NCBI RefSeq assembly: GCF_038900055.1
Contig: NZ_JBBMQM010000001.1
Coordinates: 558,001-622,000 of the forward strand
From: Henriciella sp. AS95
Lineage (GTDB): Bacteria > Pseudomonadota > Alphaproteobacteria > Caulobacterales > Hyphomonadaceae
Reading direction: 5' to 3'
DNA length: 64,000 nt
Shown: one piece after another, positions 44,680 through 53,554 of the stretch
Layout of the letters: each line of letters starts with the position of its first letter
Numbering within the stretch: the stretch's first letter is position 1
Notes under the pieces: generated by a model
What the model saw: only the letters and a program-made list of their open reading frames with translations
The model's database searches: none
What the model was told of the DNA's origin: nothing
Made by a program: the position numbers and the translations under genes

Positions 44680-46377
44680 TTGGATTTGGATATCGTAACT
44701 CTCATTGAGAATGTCGCAGGTTTTATCTGGGGCGGAACCTGGGGAGACGCGACTGTCATCCCTGGCAATATCGGACCATTGGCCGTTGTCCTCCTGGGCA
44801 CCGGCCTTTTCTTTATGATCCGTCTGGCCGGCCGTCCGCTCCGCCGGTTTGTGCCGGCGCTGGTGGAAGTCTGGCAGGGCCGCAAAGCCCAGAGCGACGA
44901 CGGGGCGATCACGCCGTGGCAGGCGCTTTCGACCGCGCTTTCAGGGCAGGTCGGTACCGGGAACCTCGCTGGGGTGGCAACGGCCATCACGCTCGGTGGG
45001 CCGGGCGCGGTTTTCTGGATGTGGGTTGTTGCGATCTTCGGTATGGCGCTGGCCTTTGCCGAGAGTTCGCTTGCCGTCAAATATCGCGAGACCGACGAAT
45101 ATGGCCGCATCAATGGCGGCCCGATGTATTACATCAAGAACGGGCTTGGAAAAAAATGGCTCTGGCTCGCCATCATCTTCTGTATCGGCACGCTGATCTC
45201 CGCTGTGGCGACGGGCGGTATGATCCAGGCCAACTCCATCATGGAATCGGTCACTGAAACCAGTCAGTCGACCTTTGGGCTGAGCATTCCGCCCTGGGCG
45301 ATTGGTTTGGTCCTCGCAGGGCTGGTCTTCGCCGTCATTATCGGCGGTATCAAGTCCATCGGTAGCTTTGCCGGCAAGGTCGTTCCGTTCATGGCGGGGC
45401 TTTACGTGCTCGCGGCCCTGATCGTTCTGATCATCAATGCGCCGAAAGTCCCCGAAGCCTTCATGCAGATTATCGAGTCGGCCTTCGGTCTGAAAGAAGC
45501 GGCTGGCGGAGCTGCGGGCTATGGGGTGATGCAGGCGGTTCGCTACGGCATCGCTCGGGGCCTCTTCTCCAACGAAGCCGGTCAGGGCTCAGCCCCGATC
45601 GCGCACGCGGCGGCCCGCACCAAGAACCCGGTCCAGCAGGGCGAGATCGCGATGATCGGTGTGTTCATCGACACGATCGTGATCTGTACGATGACGGCGC
45701 TTGTCATCCTGACGGTGACGGGAGACTTCAAAAAATCCGGCGCCCTCATGGCCGCTAATCAGTGTGTTGAAGCCGGACAGGAACTGCCGGAAGGCACAGA
45801 CCTCGATACGCTTTTCCCAAGTGCCTACACCGATGGCCGTGAAGCGCTCATCGCGGAAAACGGCGCCGTGGCGACAGCCTGGCTTCAGGAATGTCAGGCG
45901 GCGGGCGTTGAGATGGATGAGACGGCGATCGCCGCGGCGTCCAATCCGGACATTCTGATTGATGTCGACCATGCCTGGGAGACGGATGCGAACTCTGCGG
46001 CCATCACGACACGCGCTTATGGCGCGGCGTTCCCGGGCGGCCAGTTCATCGTGCCGGTTGCTCTGTTCTTCTTTGCCTTCACCACCATTATCGGCTGGTC
46101 GTATTATGGTGAGCAGGCGGTGACCTATCTGATCGGGGAGTGGGCGACTCACCCCTTCCGGTATTTCTGGGTGATCGTCATTTTCCTGGGCGCGCTGGTC
46201 ACGAATACGGACGCGCTATGGTTGTTCGGTGATATCGCGAACGCGTCCATGGCCTTCCCGAACCTGATCGCGATCCTCGCGCTATCCAGCGTTGTGATTG
46301 CCATGCACAAGATGAATGATGACCCCGATCACGGACATCCTGTGATCGACAAGAGAGAGGATCCGCCTGCCGAGTAA
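44680..46377 (+). CDS. Alanine/glycine:cation symporter (AGCS family)
   Basis: This protein of about 565 residues has the AGCS pattern: LSGQVGTGNLAGVATAITLGGPGAVFWMW, with GNLAGVATAI as its core, then FSNEAGQGSAPIAHAAA. It imports alanine or glycine with Na+ or H+. Between two spans it carries an extra hydrophilic insertion of about 80 residues (ANQCVEAGQELPEGTDLDTL and on). The start is TTG at 44680, six bases after ggggagg; an in-frame GTG at 44662 would swallow that ribosome binding site. Confidence 0.93.
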   Translation: MDLDIVTLIENVAGFIWGGTWGDATVIPGNIGPLAVVLLGTGLFFMIRLAGRPLRRFVPALVEVWQGRKAQSDDGAITPWQALSTALSGQVGTGNLAGVATAITLGGPGAVFWMWVVAIFGMALAFAESSLAVKYRETDEYGRINGGPMYYIKNGLGKKWLWLAIIFCIGTLISAVATGGMIQANSIMESVTETSQSTFGLSIPPWAIGLVLAGLVFAVIIGGIKSIGSFAGKVVPFMAGLYVLAALIVLIINAPKVPEAFMQIIESAFGLKEAAGGAAGYGVMQAVRYGIARGLFSNEAGQGSAPIAHAAARTKNPVQQGEIAMIGVFIDTIVICTMTALVILTVTGDFKKSGALMAANQCVEAGQELPEGTDLDTLFPSAYTDGREALIAENGAVATAWLQECQAAGVEMDETAIAAASNPDILIDVDHAWETDANSAAITTRAYGAAFPGGQFIVPVALFFFAFTTIIGWSYYGEQAVTYLIGEWATHPFRYFWVIVIFLGALVTNTDALWLFGDIANASMAFPNLIAILALSSVVIAMHKMNDDPDHGHPVIDKREDPPAE

Positions 46378-46402
46378 GAGCCGGGGTTTGAATTAAGGGA
46401 CG

Positions 46403-46438
46403 GGGCGCGGGCAGCGATGGCCGCGCCCTCTTCATTTT
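46403..46438 (+). terminator. Intrinsic terminator after the AGCS symporter
   Basis: The arms gggcgcgg (46403-46410) and ccgcgccc (46421-46428) form an 8-bp stem with a 10-base loop, followed by tcttcatttt. Confidence 0.7.
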
Positions 46439-46476
46439 AAGCGGGATGTTAAGCATCAGGGCGCCACACTCGGCAA

Positions 46477-47391
46477 ATGTCTGACGCTGCCCGCATTGAT
46501 GCATTCCTTGAAATGATGAGCGCCGAGCGCGGGGCCTCGCCCAATACGCTCGACGCCTATGGCCGCGACCTGCGCGATGCGTCCGATTTCATGAAGGGCA
46601 AGCTGATCAATGCCGATGCGGCGAAGGTCTCGAAATATTCGAGCTGGCTGGCGGGGCAGGGGCTCGCGCCGCGCAGCCAGGCCCGGAAGCTTTCATCCCT
46701 GCGCCGTTTCTTTCGCTTCCTGTTCGAAGAGGGCGCGCGCAAGGACGACCCGACCTCGCGCGTTGAAGGGCCGAAAGCGGGGCGCGATATCCCGGACGTG
46801 CTGTCGCGCGAGGAGATGGACCGCCTGATTGCCGCGTGCGGCGAGGATGTGCGCCTCAGATGCCTGGTCGAACTGCTCTATGGGGCGGGGCTGCGGGTCA
46901 GTGAGCTTGTAAGTCTGAAACTTGGAAACCTCCCGCGCCGCAAAGGTGAGCGCTGGGAAACAACCGACATTATCGTGCGCGGAAAGGGCGGTAAGGACCG
47001 GTTGTGCCCGCTGGGGCGTCCGGCGCTCGACGCCATCCTGGACTGGTTGTCAGTGCGCGAAGATAGCCTGCCGAAGAAGACGCTAAAGCGCGGCGGAGCC
47101 GGCGCCTACCTGTTTCCGTCTCGTGGCAAGGACATGCACCTGACCCGCCGCCGTCTGGGCCAACTCCTGAAAGATCTGGCACTTGAGGCTGGTCTTGACC
47201 CGGCGCGCGTCCACCCGCACGCGCTGCGCCACGCCTATGCGACCCATCTGCTGCAAGGCGGGGCAGATTTGCGGTCGGTACAGACCTTGCTTGGTCATGC
47301 CGATATATCAACGACCGAAATCTATACGCATGTCTTGCAGGACGAACTGGCAGAGCTTTTGGAGACGACTCATCCGCTGCAACTGAAATAA
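46477..47391 (+). CDS. xerD: Tyrosine recombinase XerD-like
   Basis: This 304-residue recombinase has the full catalytic set: R140, K170, H248, R251, H274 and Y283 (motifs GAGLRVSEL, HPHALRHAYATHLL, LLGHADISTTEIYTH). The N-terminal SAM-like core-binding domain is present. XerC/XerD resolve chromosome dimers at dif. I favour XerD by the overall fit, but XerC cannot be ruled out from a single sequence. The gene is isolated and normal, with no phage or integron features nearby. Confidence 0.9.
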   Translation: MSDAARIDAFLEMMSAERGASPNTLDAYGRDLRDASDFMKGKLINADAAKVSKYSSWLAGQGLAPRSQARKLSSLRRFFRFLFEEGARKDDPTSRVEGPKAGRDIPDVLSREEMDRLIAACGEDVRLRCLVELLYGAGLRVSELVSLKLGNLPRRKGERWETTDIIVRGKGGKDRLCPLGRPALDAILDWLSVREDSLPKKTLKRGGAGAYLFPSRGKDMHLTRRRLGQLLKDLALEAGLDPARVHPHALRHAYATHLLQGGADLRSVQTLLGHADISTTEIYTHVLQDELAELLETTHPLQLK

Positions 47392-47481
47392 ACTGCGGTC
47401 CGCCCCTCGCGATTCCGCGCAGTCGATATAATATCCACCCACGCGCAGGATGGCTGCGCCCGATTTAACGAGACTAGACCC

Positions 47482-47718
47482 ATGGCATTCATTCGCGCTT
47501 TCGTCGCTTCCCTCTTTGTTTTCGAGATCACCGGCGCGTTCGCGCTTGGCTTTGCGACGCTCGTTCTCTTCGCGCTTCACGTGCATGGCATCGCCTTCTG
47601 GAGTGTTGAAGCGATTACAGCTGCGGCAACTGTGTATGTCTCCTTCCTGTTCTTCCTTCGCGCTTTCAAGAGCGAGAAGAGCATGGCGCTTTCGCCTGCT
47701 CGCGACACCGAAGACTAG
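47482..47718 (+). CDS. Small two-helix membrane protein
   Basis: This 78-residue protein has two hydrophobic segments (FVASLFVFEITGAFALGFATLVLFAL and VEAITAAATVYVSFLFFLRAF, named by their ends) and a charged C-terminal tail (KSEKSMALSPARDTED). No family is recognised. Start and stop are clean, and the gene lies between xerD and the malyl-CoA-lyase-like gene. Confidence 0.55.
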   Translation: MAFIRAFVASLFVFEITGAFALGFATLVLFALHVHGIAFWSVEAITAAATVYVSFLFFLRAFKSEKSMALSPARDTED

Positions 47719-47794
47719 GTCTCGCCGCCTCGGCCCCATCGGTTGATTGACGGGCCTCCCGCTGCGGCTATGTTGCGCTGCAACGGAGGACCTT

Positions 47795-48850
47795 ATGAGT
47801 CAGAAAACACCACGGAATTTCTTCAAACCGCTCGCGATTGGCGCGCCCGACCCGATGCGGGATCTGCCCGTTCGTCTGGAGCGGATGATCCATTTCGTGC
47901 CGCCTCATCTGGACAAGGTGCGCGCCAAGGTGCCGCAAATGGCCGATCAGGCTGACGTTGTGCTCGCCAATCTGGAAGATGCGATCCCGTCTGATGCCAA
48001 GGATGCCGCTCGCGCCGGCGCCATCGAGATGGCGAACATGGTCGATTGGCAGGCCAAGGGCACGGGCTTCTGGAGCCGGGTCAATCCGCTGAATTCGCCG
48101 TGGTTCCAGGAAGACGTTTCCGAACTCGTCCTGAAAGCCGGTCACCAGCTGGATGTGATCATGCTGCCCAAGGTCGAGGGCCCGTGGGATATTCATTTCG
48201 CCGATCAGTATGTCGCCCAACTCGAAGCGAAGGCCGGGCTGAAGCGCCCGATCCTTTTCCACGCGATCCTTGAGACGGCGCAGGGCATGGCGCTGGTCGA
48301 GGATATTGCGCTCGCTTCCCCGCGCATGCAGGGCATCTCGCTCGGCCCGGCAGACCTTGCCGCTGACCGCAAGATGAAGACGACCCGCGTCGGCGGTGGT
48401 CACCCATTCTACCGCGTCATCGACGATCCGAATGAAGACGGAAGCCCGCGCGCCAATGCCCAGCAGGACCCTTGGCACTATACGATTGCCCGCATGGTCG
48501 ATGCCTGCCGCATGGCTGGGATCAATGCCTTCTACGGCCCTTTTGGGGACATTTCCGATCTCGATGCCTGTGAGCAGCAATTCCGCAATGCCTATTTGCT
48601 CGGCTGCTCGGGCACATGGTCACTCCACCCGAACCAGATTGCCATCGCCAAGAAAGTGTTCAGCCCGGATGCTGACGAGGTGAAGTTTGCCCGCCGCATT
48701 CTGGAAGCGATGCCGGATGGCTCTGGTGTGGCGATGCTGGATGGCAAGATGCAGGACGATGCCACCTGGAAACAGGCCAAAGTGATCTCTGATCTGGCTG
48801 ACCTCGTTGCGGCGAAAGATCCTGATCTGGCGGCGGCTTATTCGGCCTGA
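47795..48850 (+). CDS. HpcH/HpaI aldolase family, malyl-CoA/beta-methylmalyl-CoA lyase-like
   Basis: This 351-residue CitE-like lyase fits the L-malyl-CoA/beta-methylmalyl-CoA type, which splits malyl-CoA into acetyl-CoA and glyoxylate. The catalytic barrel motifs include [14 protein letters not shown] with the metal-binding Glu/Asp, [21 protein letters not shown] and [13 protein letters not shown]. Length is a little longer than CitE itself. A clear ggagga lies just before the ATG at 47795. The ethylmalonyl-CoA pathway is possible, but no other gene of it lies here. Confidence 0.87.
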   Translation: MSQKTPRNFFKPLAIGAPDPMRDLPVRLERMIHFVPPHLDKVRAKVPQMADQADVVLANLEDAIPSDAKDAARAGAIEMANMVDWQAKGTGFWSRVNPLNSPWFQEDVSELVLKAGHQLDVIMLPKVEGPWDIHFADQYVAQLEAKAGLKRPILFHAILETAQGMALVEDIALASPRMQGISLGPADLAADRKMKTTRVGGGHPFYRVIDDPNEDGSPRANAQQDPWHYTIARMVDACRMAGINAFYGPFGDISDLDACEQQFRNAYLLGCSGTWSLHPNQIAIAKKVFSPDADEVKFARRILEAMPDGSGVAMLDGKMQDDATWKQAKVISDLADLVAAKDPDLAAAYSA

Positions 48851-48887
48851 TAGGATGAGGCGTTAACGACAGAAGGACGTTTCCCTT

Positions 48888-49439
48888 ATGCGAATTTCAA
48901 CAATCACAGCGATGGCAGCGGGGCTTGGCCTCGTCGCCGCTTGCGCTGTTGACCCGGTTAGTCCCGTCTATGTGCCTAACCCTGCCGGGACCGGTGCAAC
49001 CGCCTCTTCGCCGGCCACCGACCTGATGATTGCCGAATGCGGTCATGCTGGGGCTGATCTGGCCAGCATTGTCTTTCCCGATGGCTGGCAGATGCGGTTG
49101 GCAGAAGTGGCAACCAAGAGCGCGTCGAATGACGAGCTGCTTGGCGGGCCGGTCACAACTGAAGTTGTGGACCGCAATGCAAAGCCAATCTCGCCACCTG
49201 TCCCGACTTATCCGTCCAATGCGGCAATGACGGGACGTGAGGGCGTTTGTGAGGTGATGTTTGATGTGAACAAGTCCGGCGCCCCGGAAGAGATTCTGAC
49301 GGCCTGCTCCTCACCGGAGTTCAATGCGTCCGCTTTCAATGCCGTTTCGAGCGTGCGCTTCGGGCCGAAAGTCGTGGACGGACGCAATGTTCGACGGCTG
49401 AACGTGGTTTATCCGCTGCAATACTGCCTTGGCGGATAA
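48888..49439 (+). CDS. Lipoprotein with TonB C-terminal-like domain
   Basis: This 183-residue protein has a lipobox VAAC (Cys19), then after a spacer a TonB_C-like domain (ISPPVPTYPSNAAMTGREG, VMFDVNKSGAPEEI, NAVSSVRFGPKV). TonB proper is anchored by a membrane helix with a proline-rich linker; here the domain is attached to a lipid-anchored protein, so energy transduction by ExbBD is unlikely. Its role is unknown. The Cys pairs in the domain (CEVMF, TACSS, QYCLGG) suggest an oxidised, extracytoplasmic location. Confidence 0.82.
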   Translation: MRISTITAMAAGLGLVAACAVDPVSPVYVPNPAGTGATASSPATDLMIAECGHAGADLASIVFPDGWQMRLAEVATKSASNDELLGGPVTTEVVDRNAKPISPPVPTYPSNAAMTGREGVCEVMFDVNKSGAPEEILTACSSPEFNASAFNAVSSVRFGPKVVDGRNVRRLNVVYPLQYCLGG

Positions 49440-49498
49440 GGCTGGCGGCGCCATTCAAGGTCCCGGACGACGCGCCTTGGCGCCGTCCGGTTACAACC

Positions 49499-49699
49499 CT
49501 AATCGTCGAGGACGAAGGTCACTTTCATGGTGACATAAAAATCGTCGATCTTGCCGTCCGAGACGCGGCCCTTGATGTCAGACACCCAGACATGCTCGAC
49601 GTTCTTCAGCGTTTTCGAGGCGCGCTTGACGCCTTCCTCGATCGCATCCTGGATCGAATTTCCTTTGGCAGTGATTTCTGTGACGCGGGCAACACTCAT
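49499..49699 (-). CDS. Dodecin
   Basis: This 66-residue protein matches dodecin, a dodecameric flavin-binding protein (MSVARVTEITAKGNSIQDAI, then VEHVWVSDIKGRV and FYVTMKVTFVLDD). It buffers riboflavin or FMN. The ATG at 49699 is supported by an aggagg eight bases upstream; longer frames from 49867 are rejected. Divergent from the NTF2-like gene. Confidence 0.92.
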   Translation of the reverse strand: MSVARVTEITAKGNSIQDAIEEGVKRASKTLKNVEHVWVSDIKGRVSDGKIDDFYVTMKVTFVLDD

Positions 49700-49842
49700 T
49701 GTTGGCCCTCCTTGCAAGTAATGAAGCCCACCCCAGGCCCATTGAACCAAACCATAAACCGGCAGGAGGTTCCAGCGTAAGGTCTTCGCGCGGCGCGATT
49801 TGCGGGCTACAGGTGAGCAACGCGCAAGCCCGGGAGGACAAA

Positions 49843-50262
49843 ATGATCGCCAGGACAGGACATTCAAAAAACCTGCAACGCTGGATGGACTATCTCTTTG
49901 GAAGTCATGATCCGGCTGACCTCGCCGATATGCTTCACGATGATGTGATCTTCCGCAGCCCCGTGGTCCATACGCCTCAAGAGGGCAAGGCCATAACGAT
50001 GATGTATCTCGGCGCAGCCGGCCAGACGCTTGCGAACGATACGTTCCGCTATGTCCGGGTCTTTGATTGCGGCGACAAGGCGGTGCTCGAGTTCGAGTGC
50101 GAAATGGACGGGGTTCTCGTCAACGGTATCGACATGATCGAGTGGAATGATGCTGGCAAAATCACAGATTTCAAAGTCATGGTGCGCCCGCTCAAGGGTA
50201 TGCAGGCCGTTCACGCGGCGATGAAGGCGATGCTCGAAAAAATGAAGGCCAGTCAGGTGTGA
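49843..50262 (+). CDS. NTF2-like/SnoaL family protein
   Basis: This 139-residue protein has a cone-shaped NTF2-like fold: an N-terminal helix (QRWMDYLFGSHDPADLADML), strands FRSPVVHTPQEG and AVLEFECEMDGVLVNGIDMIEW. Family members are small hydrolases, isomerases or carriers; nothing points to a substrate. The ATG at 49843 follows gggagga. The end overlaps the GNAT gene as GTGA. Confidence 0.82.
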   Translation: MIARTGHSKNLQRWMDYLFGSHDPADLADMLHDDVIFRSPVVHTPQEGKAITMMYLGAAGQTLANDTFRYVRVFDCGDKAVLEFECEMDGVLVNGIDMIEWNDAGKITDFKVMVRPLKGMQAVHAAMKAMLEKMKASQV

Positions 50263-50807
50263 GCGGAGGACGCGACGTCCCGATCCTGAAAACCGACCGC
50301 CTTCTGCTTCGCGGGGCAGAGGCGAGCGATTTTGAAGCCAGCGCGGCAATGTGGGGCGACCCTGCCGTCGTCAAACATATTGGTGGCCAGACACGGGACC
50401 GTCAGGATGCCTGGTTCACCCTCTGCCGGATGCGCGGCATGTGGGATGTCGCGGGATATGGAAACTGGGTCGTCTGCGAAAAGAGCACCGGCAAATTCCT
50501 GGGAGAGGTCGGCCTCGCAAACTTCATGCGCGGCCTGAAGCCTGACATATCTGAGTTTCCTGAAGCCGGGTGGGCCTATGCCACGCACGCCCATGGAAAA
50601 GGCTATGCGACTGAAGCCCTGCAGGCGGTTCTCGACTGGTCGGACGAGGCGCTCCAGGCCGCAAGGATCGTCTGCATCATTGATACCGAGCATGTCGCAT
50701 CCCGGCGTGTCGCCGAAAAGTGTGGCTTCCGCTTTGTAATGATGACGGAATATCGCGGAAATGAGGTCCAGCTGTTCGAACGACAGATGACCGGTCAAAA
50801 GGTCTAG
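50259..50807 (+). CDS. GNAT-family acetyltransferase, RimJ/RimL-like
   Basis: This 182-residue acetyl-CoA-dependent transferase begins with GTG, overlapping the stop of the NTF2-like gene (GTGA). The core reads TDRLLLRGAEASDFEA, then AYATHAHGKGYATEALQAVLDW (acetyl-CoA loop GKGYATEA) and ASRRVAEKCGFRFV. It resembles RimJ/RimL-type N-acetyltransferases and antibiotic-modifying relatives. The substrate is unknown. Confidence 0.87.
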   Translation: MSGGRDVPILKTDRLLLRGAEASDFEASAAMWGDPAVVKHIGGQTRDRQDAWFTLCRMRGMWDVAGYGNWVVCEKSTGKFLGEVGLANFMRGLKPDISEFPEAGWAYATHAHGKGYATEALQAVLDWSDEALQAARIVCIIDTEHVASRRVAEKCGFRFVMMTEYRGNEVQLFERQMTGQKV

Positions 50808-50840
50808 GATTCTCAGTCAACGCAAGCTAGTTTGCCCGCC

Positions 50841-51803
50841 ATGCCTACGACGTATCTCGATTTCGAAAAGCCGATTGCCGAGCTTGAGACAAAAATTGCC
50901 GAGCTGGAATCGCTGTCCAAGGCGGGCGAAGGCCCGTCCATTTCCGATGAGCTGAAGAAGCTCAAGGATAAGGCGGCCAAGCAGTTGAAGGATACTTATT
51001 CCTCGCTGACGCCCTGGCGGAAGACGCAGGTGGCGCGCCACCCTGAGCGCCCGCATTTTTCTGACTATGTCGAATACCTGCTGGATGATTTCCAGGAACT
51101 GGCCGGTGATCGCGTCTTCGGCAATGACGAAGCCGTGATTGGTGGCCTCGCCACGTTCCGCGGCCGCAGCGTTGTCGTCATGGGGCACGAAAAAGGCCGG
51201 ACGACCGAAAGTCGCCTGCGGCACAATTTCGGCATGGCGCACCCGGAAGGCTACCGCAAGGCTGTGCGCCTGATGGATCTGGCCGATAAATTCAATCTGC
51301 CCGTACTTTCATTTGTCGACACTGCCGGGGCCTTCCCCGGTAAAGCCGGCGAAGAGCGCGGCCAGGCCGAGGCGATTGCCCGGTCGACCGAGCGCTGTCT
51401 GACCCTTTCGGTCCCGATGGTCTCGCTGATCATCGGCGAGGGCGGTTCCGGCGGCGCGATCGCCATCGCGGCGGCCAACAAGGTGCTGATGATGGAGCAC
51501 TCCATCTATTCCGTCATTTCGCCGGAAGGCTGTGCGTCGATCCTTTACCGAGACGCCGCAAAGGCCCGCGATGCGGCTGAAGCGATGAAGATCACGTCTG
51601 AAGACCTGCTCAAGCTGAAAATCATCGATGCCGTCGTGAAGGAGCCGTTGGGCGGTGCCCATCGAGACCCACAGCGTGCGGTCAGTCAGGCGGGAAAATC
51701 GATTGAAAAAGCCCTCTCTGAGCTTGATGGCCTGTCGGAAGCCGAACTCAAGCGCCAGCGCCGCGAGAGGTTCTACGCGATCGGCCGTGAAGGCCTGAAC
51801 TAG
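50841..51803 (+). CDS. accA: Acetyl-CoA carboxylase carboxyltransferase subunit alpha
   Basis: This 320-residue subunit forms with AccD the carboxyltransferase that passes CO2 from biotin to acetyl-CoA, the first step of fatty acid synthesis. MPTTYLDFEKPIAELETKI, GHEKGRTTESRLRHNFGMAHPEG shortened, VDTAGAFPGKAGEERGQAEAI and GEGGSGGAIAIAAAN are diagnostic crotonase-fold motifs. The ATG at 50841 is chosen over a TTG three codons upstream. accB, accC and accD are not in this window. Confidence 0.97.
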   Translation: MPTTYLDFEKPIAELETKIAELESLSKAGEGPSISDELKKLKDKAAKQLKDTYSSLTPWRKTQVARHPERPHFSDYVEYLLDDFQELAGDRVFGNDEAVIGGLATFRGRSVVVMGHEKGRTTESRLRHNFGMAHPEGYRKAVRLMDLADKFNLPVLSFVDTAGAFPGKAGEERGQAEAIARSTERCLTLSVPMVSLIIGEGGSGGAIAIAAANKVLMMEHSIYSVISPEGCASILYRDAAKARDAAEAMKITSEDLLKLKIIDAVVKEPLGGAHRDPQRAVSQAGKSIEKALSELDGLSEAELKRQRRERFYAIGREGLN

Positions 51804-51862
51804 GCCGGCCGGTCACAATCTGACTCGCAGGGGCCACGACCTCGCCCATCTGGGAAGAAAGT

Positions 51863-51876
51863 CCGGGACGGCCCGG
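51863..51876 (+). promoter_or_regulatory. ACGG-loop hairpin of guanidine-II (mini-ykkC) type, candidate
   Basis: A perfect 5-bp stem, ccggg (51863-51867) and cccgg (51872-51876), closes exactly on an ACGG loop, 23 bases before the ATG of the gdx-like gene. Guanidine-II riboswitches consist of two such hairpins with ACGR loops. An ACGA occurs at 51836-51839 in about the right place, but its flanks pair poorly, so the first hairpin is not convincing. Confidence 0.35.
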
Positions 51877-51899
51877 CGCTTGTCAGAAGGAGCCTTGGA

Positions 51900-52220
51900 A
51901 TGGCCTGGATTGTACTTTTTGTCGCGGGCCTTCTGGAAGTGGTCTGGGCCTTTGCCATGAAGCAGTCGGTGGGATTCACACGCCTGATCCCATCCGTCAT
52001 CGCGATCATCGCCATGGTTGCCAGCTTCAGCCTGCTGGCCTGGTCAATGCGAATTCTGCCGCTCGGCACCGCTTATGCGGTCTGGACCGGGATTGGCGCT
52101 GTCGGTGCGTTCCTGGTCGGCGTCATGTTTCTCGGGGAGAGCGCAAATGCCATGCGGCTTTCCGCTGTCGCGCTGATCATCGGCGGGATCGTCCTGATGC
52201 GACTATCAACGTCGCCGTGA
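51900..52220 (+). CDS. gdx: SMR-family guanidinium exporter Gdx (SugE)-like
   Basis: This 106-residue protein has four transmembrane helices and clear SugE/Gdx-type motifs: [39 protein letters not shown] and [20 protein letters not shown]. The central Glu of helix 1 (GLLEVVW) is the proton- and guanidinium-binding residue. The family splits into quaternary-ammonium exporters and the Gdx group; the WAFAMKQS segment fits Gdx. A guanidine-responsive leader would be expected, and a candidate hairpin precedes it. Confidence 0.92.
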   Translation: MAWIVLFVAGLLEVVWAFAMKQSVGFTRLIPSVIAIIAMVASFSLLAWSMRILPLGTAYAVWTGIGAVGAFLVGVMFLGESANAMRLSAVALIIGGIVLMRLSTSP

Positions 52221-52232
52221 GCTGAACCGGGA

Positions 52233-52487
52233 TCAGTCCTCGTCGCAGGTGGTGCAGCTTTCGGTCGCCGGATCATGCGTCAGGCGGGACATGTTGATCT
52301 GGTCTCCGCAGTACAGGCAGTGACCAAAGCGGCCCGTGTCCAGGCGTCTGAGAGCGGCATCAATCCGCTTGAGCGTCGCTTCGCCTTCGACAGGCATGGT
52401 CGTGCGATCGCCGCCATCGTCCCCTGAAGGGCGCGCCGTGCGAATGAAGGTCATAGCCGAGGGGCGAGGTCCGGACTGCCGCGTCAT
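52233..52487 (-). CDS. TraR/DksA-type zinc-finger protein
   Basis: This 84-residue protein has a C4 zinc finger: C57, C60, C78 and C81 (HCLYCGD, ESCTTCDED), preceded by a short helix typical of TraR/DksA family proteins. These bind the RNA polymerase secondary channel. The coiled-coil of true DksA is short here, so it is a small TraR-like variant. Whether it regulates transcription is not known. It is convergent with the gdx-like gene, with only 12 bp between the two stops. Confidence 0.85.
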   Translation of the reverse strand: MTRQSGPRPSAMTFIRTARPSGDDGGDRTTMPVEGEATLKRIDAALRRLDTGRFGHCLYCGDQINMSRLTHDPATESCTTCDED

Positions 52488-52591
52488 GACAGTTAGCCTG
52501 CGCCTGCTTTAATGACTTTGCAAGGGCTAGCCATCAAACACTGGGTGTGGATTATCGAGAGTCGGAAAAGACTCCGGAAAATGGAGGGGTG

Positions 52592-53554
52592 ATGAGCGTG
52601 CATCCACTTGAAATGACGTCCGTTACCAAGCGCTTCGGCTTTTTTACGGCCGTGCGCAATCTGAGCCTGACGGTGCCACAGGGCTCAATTGTCGGCTTTC
52701 TTGGGCCGAATGGCGCCGGCAAATCGACAAGCCTTCGCATGGCGCTCGGCGTGCTGAGCCCGGATGAGGGCGAGGTCAGCCTGTTTGGCGGTCCGCCGAA
52801 TATCGAAACCTTGAAACAGGTCGGTTTCCTACCCGAAGAGCGCGGCCTCTACAAAAAGATGAGCCCGCGCGCGATCATTTCCTATTTTGCACGCCTGAAA
52901 GGGATGACGGCGTCTGAAAGCCGCAAGCGCGCTGATGAGCTGCTGGAAGTGATGGGGCTTGAGAATTTTGGCCGCTCGCGGATTTCGAAGCTGTCGAAAG
53001 GCATGGCCCAGAAGGTCCAGATCCTCTCAGCGCTCGCCCACAGGCCGGACTTCCTGATCCTGGACGAGCCGTTTTCGGGGCTCGACCCTGTGAACCAGCA
53101 GGGCCTTGAGGACATGATCATCGAGGAGCACAAGCGCGGCGCCACCATTCTGTTTTCGACGCATGTCATGGAACACGCAGAACGCCTTTGCGACTCGATT
53201 GTGATGATGGCGCGCGGCCGCAAGGTCTTCGATGGCACGCTGGACGAGGCATTCGGCGCGCTTGGACGCGCGGCGCTGATCGGGGTCGATGAAGGCTATG
53301 ACCTGAATGCCGCCATTGCGCCGAAGGGGTTTGCCGACAATGAGCAGGTCGGTGATTATTGGCGCGTGTCGCTGCCTGTAGGCAAGGATGCTCAGGACGC
53401 CCTTCGCGCCGCCATTGATGCTGGCGCGCCGATTACCAGTTTCCGGCCGGAAGATGCGCGGCTTCGCGACGTGTTCGTTTCGCTCGTCTCTGAGGCCGAA
53501 GCACAGGATCTTGCAAAGACCCTTGCCACCAGCAAAGCGACGGAGGCCGCCTGA
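52592..53554 (+). CDS. ABC transporter ATP-binding protein (NatA-like)
   Basis: This 320-residue ATPase has Walker A GPNGAGKST, signature LSKGMAQKVQILSAL, Walker B FLILDEPFSGLDP and the H-loop STHVMEH. After about residue 220 a DUF4162-like C-terminal extension follows, typical of NatA-type exporters. ggagg is seven bases before the ATG at 52592. The stop shares one base with the next ATG (TGATG), so the two genes are coupled. Substrate unknown; Na+ or lipid-like export is usual. Confidence 0.94.
   Translation: MSVHPLEMTSVTKRFGFFTAVRNLSLTVPQGSIVGFLGPNGAGKSTSLRMALGVLSPDEGEVSLFGGPPNIETLKQVGFLPEERGLYKKMSPRAIISYFARLKGMTASESRKRADELLEVMGLENFGRSRISKLSKGMAQKVQILSALAHRPDFLILDEPFSGLDPVNQQGLEDMIIEEHKRGATILFSTHVMEHAERLCDSIVMMARGRKVFDGTLDEAFGALGRAALIGVDEGYDLNAAIAPKGFADNEQVGDYWRVSLPVGKDAQDALRAAIDAGAPITSFRPEDARLRDVFVSLVSEAEAQDLAKTLATSKATEAA

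Noticed and set aside
51830-51845. First ACGR hairpin of a guanidine-II riboswitch
   Set aside because: ACGA is present, but the flanking bases (ggcc and cctc) do not pair, so I do not list it as a hairpin.
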